Shown here piece by piece: positions 1-11,500 of a stretch of 64,000 nt of DNA. Numbering within the stretch: the stretch's first letter is position 1; every line of letters starts with the position of its first letter. The position numbers were made by a program, and so were the translations under genes. The stretch comes from Ciona savignyi (Eukaryota > Chordata > Ascidiacea > Phlebobranchia > Cionidae), in contig CH003106.1 of assembly GCA_000149265.1 (NCBI GenBank), positions 794,241-858,240 of the forward strand. The letters run 5' to 3'. The notes under the pieces were generated by a model. It had not been told where the DNA came from and did not search any database. It saw only the letters and a list, made by a program, of their open reading frames with translations.

Positions 1-3000
1 TGACCGTGATAGACCGGACGACTCTGACAGAGAACTTGGCAGTCGGGACAGACAACCTGGTGACCGTGATAGACCGGACGACTGTGACAGAGAACCTGGC
101 AGTCGGGACAGACAACCTGGTGACCGTGATAGACCGGACGACTGTGACAGAGAACCTGGCAGTCGAGACAGACAACCTGGTGACCGTGATAGACCTAAAG
201 ACCGTAATAGAGAACCTGGCAGTCGGGACAGACAACCTGGTGACCGTGATATACCTGAGGAACGTGACAGAGAACCCGGCAGTCGGGACAGACAACCTGG
301 TGACCGTGATAGACCGGACGACCGTGACAGAGAACCCAGCAGTCGGGACAGACAACCTGGTGACCGTGATAGACCGGACGACCCTAATAGAGAACCTGGC
401 AGTCGGGACAGACAACCTGGTGACCGTGATAGACCAGACGACTCTGACAGAGAACCTGGCAGTCGGGACAGACAACCTGGTGACCGTGATAGACCGGACG
501 ACTCTGATAGAGAACCTGGCAGTCGAAACAGACAACCTGGTGACCGTGATAGACCGGACGACCCTGATAGAGAACCCGGTAGTCGGGACAGACAACCTGG
601 TGACCGAGATAGACCGGACGACTCTGACAGAGAACCTGGCAGTCGGGACAGACAACCTGGTGACCGTGATAGACCTGACGACTATGATAGAGAACCTGGC
701 AATCGGGACAGACAACCTGGTGACCGTGCTAGACCGGACGATCGTGACAGAGAACCCTGGCAGTCGGGACAGACAACCTGGTGACCGAGATAGACCTGAC
801 GACTCTGACAGAGAACCTGGCAGTCGGGTCAGACAACCTGGTGACCGTAATAGACCGGACGATCGTGACAGAGAACCTGGCAGGCGGGACAGACAACCTG
901 GTGACCGAGATAGACCTGACGACTCTGACAGAGAATCTGGCAGTCGGGTCAGACAACCTGGTGACCGTAATAGACCGGACGACCGTGACAGAGAACCCGG
1001 CAGTCGGGACAGACAACCTGGTGACCGTGATAGACCGGACGGTCGTGACAGAGAACCCGGCAGTCGGGACAGACAACCTGGTGACCGAGATAGACCTGAC
1101 GACCCTAACAGAGAACCTGGCAGTCGGGACAGACAACCTGGTGACCGTGATAGACCGGACGACTCTAACAGAGAACCTGGCAGTCGGGACAGACAAACCT
1201 GGTGACCGTGATAGACCGGACGACTCTGACGGAGAACCTGGCAGTCGGGACAGACAACCTGGTGACCGTGATAGACCTGACGACCCTGATAGAGAACCTG
1301 GCAGTCGGGACAGACAACCTGGTGACCGTGATAGACCTGACGACCCTAATAGAGAACCTGGCAGTCGGGACAGACAACCTGGTGACCGTGATAGACCGGG
1401 CGACTCTGACAGAGAACCTGGCAGTCGGGACAGACAACCTGGTGACCGTGATAGACCGGACGACTCTGATAGAGAACCTGGCAGTCGGGACAGACAACCT
1501 GGTGACCGTGATAGACCGGACGACTCTGATAGAGAACCTGGCAGTCGGGACAGACAACCTGGTGGACGTGATAGACCTGACGACCCTGATAGAGAACCTG
1601 GGAGTCGGGACAGACAACCTGGTGACCGAGATAGACCTGACGACCCTGATAGAGAACCCGGCAGTCGGGACAGACAACCTGGTGATCGTGATAGACCGGA
1701 CGATCGTGACAGAGAACCTGGCAGTCGGGACAGACAACCTGGTGACCGTGATAGACCTTACGACCCTGATAGAGAACCTGGCAGTCGGGACAGACAACCT
1801 GTTGACCGAGATAGACCTGACGACCCTGATAGACAACCTGGCAGTCGATACAGACAACCTGGTGATCGTGATAGACCAGACGACTCTGACAGAGAACCTG
1901 GCAGTCGGGACAGACAACCTGGTGACCGAGATAGACCTGACGACTCTGACAGAGAACCTGGCAGTCGGGACAGACAACCTGGTGACCGAGATAGACCTGA
2001 CGGCCCTGATAGAGAACCTGGCAGTCGGGACAGAAAACCTGGTGACCGTGATCGACCGGACGACTCTGACAGAGAACCTGGCAGTCGGGACAGACAACCT
2101 GGTGACCGTGATAGACCGGGCGACTCTGACAGAGAACCTGGCAGTCGGGACAGACAACCTGGTGACCGTGATAGACCGGACGACTGTAACAGAGAACCTG
2201 GCAGTCGGGACAGACAACCTGGTGACCGTGATAGACCTGATGACTCTGACAGAGAACCTGGCAGTCGGGACAGACAACCTGGTGACCGTGATAGTCCTGA
2301 CGACTCTGACAGAGAACCTGGCAGTCGGGACAGACAACCTGGTGTCCGTGATAGACCAGGCGACTCTGACAGAGAACCTGGCAGTCGGGACAGACAACCT
2401 GGTTACCGTGATAGACCTGACGACCGTGACAGAGAACCTGGCAGTCGGGACAGACAACCTGGTGACCGTGATAGACCTGACGACTCTGACAGAGAACCTG
2501 GCAGTCGAGACAGACAACCTGGTGACCGTGATAGACCTAAAGAACGTAATAGAGAACCTGGCAGTCGGGACAGACAACCTGGTGACCGTGATATACCTGA
2601 GGAACGTGACAGAGAACCCGGCAGTCGGGACAGACAACCTGGTGACCGTGATAGACCGGACGACCGTGACAGAGAACCCAGCAGTCGGGACAGACAACCT
2701 GGTGACCGTGATAGACCGGACGACCCTAATAGAGAACCTGGCAGTCGGGACAGACAACCTGGTGACCGTGATAGACCAGACGACTCTGACAGAGAACCTG
2801 GCAGTCGGGACAGACAACCTGGTGACCGTGATAGACCGAACGACTCTGACAGAGAACCTGGCAGTCGGGACAGACAACCTGGTGACCGTGGTAGACCGGA
2901 CGACTCTGACAGAGAACCTGGCAGTCGGGACAGACAACCTGGTGACCGTGATAGACCTGACGACTCTGACAGAGAACCTGGCCGTCGGGACAGACAACCT

Positions 3001-3235
3001 GGTGACCGTGATAGACCAGACGACTCTGACAGAGAACCTGGCAGTCGGGACAGACAACCTGGTGACCGAGATAGACCTGACGACCCTAATAGAGAACCTG
3101 TCAGTCGGGACAGACAACCTGGTGACCGTAATAGACCGGACGACCCTGACTAGAGAACCTGTCAGTCGGGACAGACAACCTGGTGACCCTGTTGGACCTG
3201 ACGACTCTAATAGAGATCCTGTTGACCGTGATGAA
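1..3235 (+). repeat. 60-base tandem repeat array, about 53 copies
   Basis: The period is exactly 60 throughout except for three single inserted bases. Most units differ at only a few sites (for example CTGACG against CCGGACG, GACAGAG against GATAGAG), and the core CTGGCAGTCGGGACAGACAA is almost invariant. Because 60 is divisible by three and the unit has no stop in several frames, long open frames exist in all three forward frames and on the minus strand; those are shadows. Confidence 0.97.
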
Positions 3236-3293
3236 TCTGACGAACTTAATAAACTTATTGAACCTGATGAAAATAGTGATCCTGATTATCCAG
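1..3293 (+). CDS. Coding minisatellite exon(s), 20-residue charged repeat protein (5' end outside window)
   Basis: About 53 tandem 60-base units encode near-identical copies of DRDRPDDSDREPGSRDRQPG, followed from about 3180 by decaying copies rich in D, N and E and a consensus donor (CAG, then GTAAGT at 3294). The unique tail fixes this frame as the coding one: only in it does the exon run from repeats into non-repeated acidic sequence. No cysteine, signal or globular domain is visible, so the product should be disordered and of mixed charge. Read as one exon the frame slips by +1 near 754, 1195 and 3150; the three shifts add to three, so the first and last segments share a frame. Function unknown. 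It could be an intact gene with sequencing errors or a decayed one. Confidence 0.6.
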
Positions 3294-3590
3294 GTAAGTT
3301 TTTATTGTTCACCTACTAAATTTGCTTGACATGTTGCAAAATTTTTTTCATTAACTTTTGTTTAAAATACGCTTTATGTGATTTTTAATTAACGGAAAAA
3401 TTTTTTAGTTAAAAGTTTTTTTATTAGGGTTTGCATTGTTTGCCCTTAATTTTTTTGTAAAAATAAATTTCTTTTTAGAATAGTCTAATTTCAAAATTAT
3501 TTTTTTCCGATTTTTTTAAAGCCCCCCCCCCCCCAGTCGGTTAATATGAGTTTTACACTTCGGGCATCCTGATTGTCAAACGTAGCTCAG
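3294..3590. other. Candidate intron with a long C homopolymer
   Basis: Very AT-rich sequence after the donor at 3294, then a run of about 14 C at 3522-3535. No coding signal seen. Confidence 0.4.
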
Positions 3591-3889
3591 TCTGTGAATG
3601 CCCCGCGCCACATTTCAATCCTCACTTGATTATTTGCCTACTTGTCACGCCGACTGCTCTGCCCACAAAAGAACGAACAATTATCCGATCCCGTGCCCCG
3701 ATAGCTTACGAATTATATCGGCTTGTGTTGACTTTGTTACCGACCACTTTGCCCGACGTCGCCTTACGGGGAATTATTGACGCAAAAGGGTCTAGTTGTC
3801 CTTTGGAAAGCGATTTAAATTTAGACTCTCGAAAAAGCAGGTTTTATTACCAGGTCTCTTTGTTAACCTGTCACTTCGCGGATTCTTAA
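3591..3889 (+). CDS. Possible terminal exon of the minisatellite gene
   Basis: An AG at 3589-3590 is followed by an open frame of about 99 residues ending at a stop at 3887-3889. Its entry phase (two bases completing a codon begun by the G at 3293) fits the donor at 3294, and the predicted join is DYPVCECPAPHFNPH. The stretch is more GC-rich than its surroundings and has five cysteines. The acceptor has a weak pyrimidine tract, separated from a C run at about 3522-3535, and I recognise no family. It could be untranslated or intergenic sequence. Confidence 0.3.
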
Positions 3890-4049
3890 ATTTATTTTCC
3901 CGTTTGTTTGCGCAAGAGGCGCAAACAGATTAGTATTGGTAAAGCGGTTTACTAATAGATGCAAATATCGCTGCGAATCCGACACTTTATTTAGTTTGTC
4001 TGGATTGCATCAAGAGCTGGTCTTTTATTAGGCTTAGCCCGCCTACAAG

Positions 4050-4057
4050 TATAAATA
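4050..4057 (+). promoter_or_regulatory. TATA box candidate upstream of the VWA-collagen gene
   Basis: The sequence TATAAATA lies about 390 bases before the ATG at 4444 in an otherwise gene-free stretch. An AG after TTGATTTC at 4419-4420, 23 bases before the ATG, could be an ordinary acceptor or a spliced-leader trans-splice acceptor, which ascidians use; the sequence alone does not decide. Confidence 0.3.
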
Positions 4058-4443
4058 TATGTTATTTGATTTGAACAATGAAATCCGGCTGTGAAATGCC
4101 GTGGAACGCACAGCGTGAAGTTCAAAAGAGAGTTCAGAAAACTCGACGCGGGACGTCTATATTATAACATTTAAATTACCACTCGTAGAAGCGTGTGGCC
4201 GTATTAGCACTGTAGCTGATTGCAGGCAGTCGAGATCTAGGAATTGTGTTTAGTTTTTTGACAACTTCTGTTTTCTCGAGCAGGGCGTGAAAAAAGGGAT
4301 ATTTCATTCAACTTGCCCACATAATGCTCATTGCTGACTTTGAAGGCTTCAGTGGACTGATATGTAAAAAGACCCGGTGCCTGTTACTCTTAGCAGCGTT
4401 GCGAAGGCAGTTGATTTCAGCTTACTAAGGCTTGAGCGTCAGA

Positions 4444-7400
4444 ATGCGTCGATTTTGTTTGTTTTTCCTAATCTCGATTGTTGCGTCGACGCAGCCCCTC
4501 GATGATGACGTCATTACCGAAGTGGTCAGTAACGACATGCTTGATTTGGATTTTGAGGAGATGGCAGCCATGGACGATGACATATTGCAGATGAATTTCG
4601 AGCCCAACGTGTCGCCCATAGTTTGGGGTAAAGGCTCTCCGTATGTAGGACTAAGTACATACCGGGGCGGAGATAGTAAAGTTTCGCAATACAGCTCGCT
4701 ATACGCCGCATTAAATCACGTTAACCTCTTTCAGCGGTTAAGAAATAGATTGCCATTGTCACGTTATCTCTCGCGTTCCCTGGAATGTTATTCTACATGA
4801 CCTTCGCTGTTAGAGCGCTGTGAAAAGAGCGTTGTCCTCTGTACACCAAACCAAGGGTGACAGATGATTTTCAATGGCACCGTACCCTTAAGCATATTTA
4901 CGCGTTGGTCGACGAATGTATTACACTTGTTGACATAAAGAAAGGGGTTGTTTTGCCCGATCCGCACTTAATACTATTGTGTTTATAAAGTTTTATCGAT
5001 TTAGCTTCCGTTGATTTATGTAAACAAAAAAATGTGTTAAATGTTAAGGAAACGAAATGTCAAAAAACACCAACCACGTATCGCGTTATTAATATTAATT
5101 TTAAAAATAATTAGTCCTCCGACCTTCGTGAAACGCTTGAAAACCATTTTTCAAAGAATCCATAAAATGTTTACGGAAGTGCTTAGACGTGAGTGAATTA
5201 CTCCAAATGACAGAGCGTATCGTAGAACTTTGCCGTTTCCTTTCGGTTCCCTCACTCACGCGTTATCTTGGACAGGGCGATGGACTGTCACACTCAATTA
5301 GCAACAACTTTCGTATTTTGATTCGCCTTGTCTCGTTGATACGTTTGTGTGTTCGTTATTAAATTGGACAGGCAACTGAACTAGCTATTTAAACAGTAAA
5401 TGCTAACCAACTACAAAATCGATATTGACAATGATTTGATATCCAGTCTGCCCGTGTTTTAACTGCTTAATTGGCGCGTTATCTGGAACCTGTCACATCC
5501 AAACAGCAATATCTGTAGCCTTTTAAGATATTTTTTATAGTCTGCCTTTTAAAAACTTGCTCATGCTTTTAACGGTATCATGCGTATACAAAAACGGTTT
5601 TGCATATGTGCCTAAATCGCAGAATTCCGGGCTTACAGTTTAATATTGAATTAATTCCAGATCTTAAACGTTCAGTAAAGAATCCGACCATACGGTACAA
5701 TGACGTTTCTCAGTGATAAAAACTAATATCAGTCCGACCCAATAACTTGGTGAATTAGAGATTCGTAACTGATCGGTTGTTAGTCGTTTGTATGTCCTTA
5801 AAAATGGCACTTAGCAGACGTCGCCCGATCCCAGTGAATTACCGGTTAAATTAAATTAAAGGAAGGTCTCATTCATAAACATCATATTGCACTAGCTCCG
5901 GTAACCCAACTGTTGGACGGGGGGAGAGAACGCTCCCTTACGTGATCGCGAGTGTGTGATAACGCCGTTTGTTTTTGCATTAGCTGGGATAAACATGAAT
6001 ATCATCCCATCCTAATTTGATAAGCGTACCTATATCCTAACTATTATAACTCACGGTAGTTATAAGTCAGCCGGCCAACGCACACCCACTCTTACCATAA
6101 AAATATTGACTTAAAACCCATCCTGGCATTTTGAAAGTAATATAGATGGAGTGTTCGACCCAACTGTTGTAATTCAACACAGGTGTGCCACCAGTAGCTT
6201 CGCTATACACAATAAACCATTAATCAATATACCGGTAACTAATTTTTATATAAGCTATAGGCTACGGTATTGTATCTATTTATATAGAGGTATAGTTGGT
6301 AGGTTTCCTATTGGCATTTCTAATGCATTCCATCTAAGACAGACCGTCTTATTTCTTACTAATCATAAATATGTACAAATTTGATATGAGCAGGGATAAA
6401 CCTTATTATATTACAGAACCGACTTGCTTATCCGGAAGAACCGATCTTGTCTTTCTGTTGGACACCTGCGACCACGTCACAGAGAGCGATTTATCTTATC
6501 TCCGGGATTGGTTGAATACTCTGGTGACCTCATATGATATTGCAATACAAAGGTAGATTATTGTGGCGATTTTTTTGTTTGCTAGTTGTTGAACCTACGC
6601 CCCTCTGGTTCTGGTTGTGTACCACAGTAATCAGGAGATCGAGTTTTAGTTAGAATTTTTTACTTTTTGTTGAGTCCCAAATCAAGAAATATCTGTCTGG
6701 TGTACGATTGTTATCCGGGGATCTGATAAATTGAAATGATTTGTGGACATAAAATAAAAAAACTCATTACTAAAATGAGGTTTTAGGCGCTATAATTACT
6801 TTGAGTGCTGTTATGGTGTGTGTTATATCATATATAGGGGAAAGCGTTAATCAACTAATCTGTCCATATGAGAGACCAAATTGAATTGTCAAGCTGGCGG
6901 AATAGTAAATGGCATGTACAGTTAGTTAGATTAGAAATTCTAATAATATAAAAAACTGTTGAGCTGTGCAAATTCTTTATATTTACATTTTTTGTGTCCA
7001 TCTTTTTAATCAAATATAATTGGTCGTTTAAAATTTAATTCACTTATTACTGAGAGAAAACAATACCTTTCGGCTTCAAAGCTTATTCATATAACCAACA
7101 ATTTAAAAAAAATTGAACCACCTATATCCCGGAGCAAACAAGGCTTACCGATCCTAACTTAACATAATAATTATAATACCGGAATAAGTTTCAAACCCAC
7201 GATGGATGGGCTGGACCATTTTATTTTCACAGAAATCACTGGACGTACTGGTCATGTTAACCACTCGGCCACAATTACAGCCTTAGTCAGCAGATTTTTT
7301 ATCGGTATTGGTTTTGACCTATGATGGGCTCGTCAGCAAGACCGTTTTTATATAGAATTGGTATATGTATCGGTCACGTTAACCACTTGGTCACAACAAC

Positions 7401-8579
7401 TTACCCCAAGTAAGCTGCACAAATTGATTAATTGTATAAACATTGCCAGTGCCCCGCAACGAGACGGTGTCGACAAGACGCACCTCAGCATTGTACAGTA
7501 TGGGCAGCAACCACGACTAGTCATGGACCTAACCCCACACCCCTCACTACTCTCCATCGCATCCACAATCAACTCGATCCAGCTAACAGGTGGGGCGATC
7601 GATCATAATATTCCTCGCAGCGATTAGGGCTTAGCGAAATCCGAGGGGTGTTTCAGGACCTTTTGTTTTGACTCAGGCGGGAGACCTAATCTCGCAAGCG
7701 CGCTGGAATTCGTCCGAAACTCGATTTTCAATCCGAGCACAAGCAGAGATGGCGCGCGGAGGATTGTTGTTATGGTAACCAAAGGAGAGCAAGACGGTGA
7801 CGTCATAAACGAAGCGACACAGCTGAAGAATTCGGGTAATTTTTTATTGTTTTATTACTGAGACAAGTATAGAAACGGCTGGTTTTGTTACTTCGACCGT
7901 TTTTTTGTGTATGAAAATTGATAAATGAATCGCTTGGTGCAAATTAATAGCGCGTTTTATCGTCTTACATTGTTTATACCTAAAGAAATATAATATTGTT
8001 TATCGTCTCTGTCATGTGCAATACAATGTGATATCCGATAAACCGCTCCCGGAGAGGATTTTGTTTAGGAATCGCTAGCGCTAACCATTCTGCCTTTCAT
8101 TTTATACTACCGGGCCAAGTTTCGAACCTATGGTAGGCTCATCACTAAGACCGTTTTTGTTTATGTGGAAGTCAGTATATAACCCCGTCGAGTTAACCAT
8201 TCATCCACAAACCCATTCATCATCCGACTTGCTTATCCGTTTGATGGGGATAAAATAGAATCGGTATACGCCTTTTATACTTCTGTTATAGATATAAGGC
8301 CATTTTACATTGAGCTAAGTTTCGAATCCATAATGGAGGATAAAATATATTTATGAATCAGTCACATGAAATTACTGTTAATCTACTCAGGTGTGGCCGT
8401 CTTTATGGTCGAAGCCGCTCGCAACGACTCCGGCCAGCTGAGAGAGTCGGTCACCTCGCGGCCGACCAAGAAGTTCGGTCTTTCACTGACTGGGTACGAG
8501 CAGCTGGCTTCCGTCCGAAATAAGATTAAGTGGAAGATTTGTAAACAAACCGAGGCCAAAAGGAACAAGACGGGCGCCG
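4444..8579 (+). CDS. Signal peptide and VWA-domain exons 1-5 of the VWA-collagen gene
   Basis: Splice phases after exons 1-5 are 1, 2, 1, 1, 1. The VWA fold is recognised by the first strand (TDLVFLLDTC), the VQYGQQPRLVMDL strand, GGRPNLASALEFV, the core strand RRIVVMVTKGEQ, then NSGVAVFMVEA and a closing KWKIC. The three metal-site (MIDAS) loops are changed: DTCDH for DxSxS, a Leu where a Thr is expected after GG, and TKG where TDG is expected. Metal-dependent ligand binding is therefore unlikely, while the fold appears kept. The exon 4 acceptor at 7676 was chosen because it gives an ungapped VWA alignment; two upstream AGs give worse products. Confidence 0.88.
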
Positions 8580-11500
8580 GTGAGTTTCTTTGAGGGGGGT
8601 GCACACTCTACATTCCAAGACGACGGCAGGCCATAAATATAATTTGAAGTGGCAAGCAACAATCGGTTGAGGAAGCTGTGTGTAAACAGCCCGAAGATAT
8701 ACAGATGTTTACATGTCTGTTAAACGTGCAGACCTGCGCGGCTCCGGCAATAACTTTGCGTTCACTCGGCGTAGACAGCTATAAAACGGGGAATTGGTTC
8801 GATTCTGTTTTTACCGTGTAATTGTGCGGGGTTTCCATGGATTCGCAATTTACTTTCATGGCTGTAAAACCGGATAGATCTAAAAGGAGGGAAACTGCTC
8901 ACTAAAACTGTGAAAACTACTTCTAAACCTGCCCCAAACACTAATATCAACCCCAAAACCAACTTCAACTTTAACCCCAGCCCTTACGATAAAATATTTT
9001 AATAATTATTTTAGTGAGCATTTTCCTCCTTTTCTCTTTCCCTACTTTTAGTACTATTTTTCCTGTAAAACCCAATGCTTTGTGTGTCAACTAACCACGT
9101 TGCGTTAGCGGTTGATTCATTCCTCGAAATTAGGCCGCTCGCGTTTGCGGTAAAGACCTTATCTTAATGGGTTCATTTACGGCTTAAAACCTGCACTTCA
9201 AATTCCGTATATAGTGTACGGTTTCCAATATCTTTTATTGGATCGTTAATCATCATTGAAGGCACGAGATCACGGCTGATTTTAATTGTGCAGCAAACAG
9301 CCGTGTGTACATATATTGAATTCGTGGTGCGCATTCAGCAAATACCCGACACAATCGAAAGGCGTTTTGAGAGAGCGAATTTCTTTCCCTTATTTAGACC
9401 CCTCGGTAAGCGACGAACAATACAATAGCGGGGTTAATTTGATGAAACCAAACTTCAATGCTTCGGTCCGAAATAACATTAATCGAATCATTTGAGTCTC
9501 GAGGCGGGTGGTCGCATGGCCGGCTTTTGATGTGGTGTCGATATGCAGGTGTGGTCCAACAGTTTCTCGTTAATCATGCTGCGGCGAATGCCAGGATCTT
9601 TTCTGGTTTATCGCGACCAGCACGTGTTGTCTTATTAATATATTTTATCGTGCTATTTTTTAAAGCCACGTTTTTTCGTCATTAAGACAGTTTGTTTTAA
9701 TAGAATAGATAGTATTCTGTATACAAATCGGTCGCAAATAGTATGTGTGTGAAACTGCCGCGATAACTGTTCGGCCACACATGCTGCATTTGAATCTACC
9801 ACTTAGACAACACCTAATGTATATGAAACGATCGGACTAACCAATCGGCCACACGACGTATTAGTTTAAAATGTTTCTCGTTTATTTGTGGCGGCGCTCG
9901 CCGACCAAAGACCGGGTGTTTTGTGTGTTTCGGTTACGTTACAAGTGCCGAAAAATCTGGTTATTCCATTCATCCACCGCCGCCGCGCTGCATAGAAATT
10001 AAAACAGCAACTACGTTGCAGGTCCACAGGCCAAGGTCACGGACAAGTGCAAATGCAAGGACGGAAAAGCAGGAAGCCCAGGCGCAAGGGTATGACCTTT
10101 ACTGATCATGATGTATTGCGGTTTACTCACTGTTTTTATCCCCAGGGATTACGAGGTCCGAAAGGCGCCCGCGGAGAAAGGGGAAATGTGGTGCGTGTCG
10201 GCAGACCTACTCGTTTATTTTGATAATTAGCATATAGATCGTTTAAAACACCTGTTTTTCACCAGGGCAAGACCGGGCCGCGCGGTAAGCACGGAAATCC
10301 CGGGAAAAAAGGGCTAGTCGGCCTTCCAGGCCCGCCTGGTCCACGCGGACCACCCGGAAGGGGCGCATTGGCCGGGTTCACGACGGACGTTCCGATTGCC
10401 GAAAACGCTGCGGCCGTTCAAGATTTGCGCGAGACCGAACGGGACGTGTTGAAGGAAATAAAACGGGTTCGTGAGCCGCAGCGATACGTTTCTATTGTGG
10501 TTGCCATTTCTGGGAACTTTTCTGACTTTTGTATTTTTCATGTCCCCAGGGTTACAAAGGTGCCAAAGGCGAACCTGGTTTGCTGGGCCAGCCGGGGCCG
10601 ATCGGTCCACAAGGGGTGCAGGTAGGGGCAACCAAATTATATAAAAAGTAAAGAGTATACCATACCTTTAACACGTACCCTATTCTTATCTCAGGGAATT
10701 CCTGGCGCGGAAGGTAGGAGAGGTGTCTCCGGTCCAGAGGGAATGCCGGTTTGTTATAACTTTGTATATTTTGTTTTCCATATAAGTTTTTCGTTTACGC
10801 AAGTTTCCTCGTAAAAACCCGCACCCGGTAAAGAAACCCTAACCCGAATTTGTAAGCTTACGAATTTATTGAAATAAAAAAGCTTTCAGCTGTGCTTAAA
10901 TTAGGATTAAAATTCTAGAAAAAAATCTAAAATTGGTTAGAATAAGGACAAACCGTACTCTTAGCTTAAAATTCTAATTTTAAAACCGTTCAATTTTGAT
11001 GCCGAATGTCTAATTTTAAAATAGAAGACCAAATATTTCTCTTTCGGCTTGTGAATAAACAAAGGAAACAGCGTGTGAGGCCTGGTTAACCAACGACCTC
11101 AAACATTACCATTATATTGATGTATGTCAGCACAAACGTATCATAACGCGTGACTCTAAAAATAAGTTCCTGAAAAGCAAGTAATGCATTCATCCGCATT
11201 ATGTACAAATTTAAGCCAAATATAAATCCAATAAACCACTTTTGATTTTAAGATGTCACATTATGTTAAGTGTTGTATTGGCCTTATCCTTTTTGCTCTG
11301 TATATACCACAAGCGCTACTAGTTCACACAAAAACCCGGACTAAAATTTTTCTTTCCATATGCTAATAAAATTTAGACAACCTTTTCGTATTACGGATTT
11401 TAGAATTATCTTTCCGTTAATGTTCTCTATTTTTCAGGGTCCAGTTGGTCCAACTGGGGCACCCGGTGCCAGTGGTCTAAGAGGAAAGATCGGACCGATG

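Noticed and set aside
1165..3117. 650-codon open frame on the minus strand
   Set aside because: It is a shadow of the 60-base repeat, whose unit lacks stops in this frame; the forward exon with the donor at 3294 explains the region.
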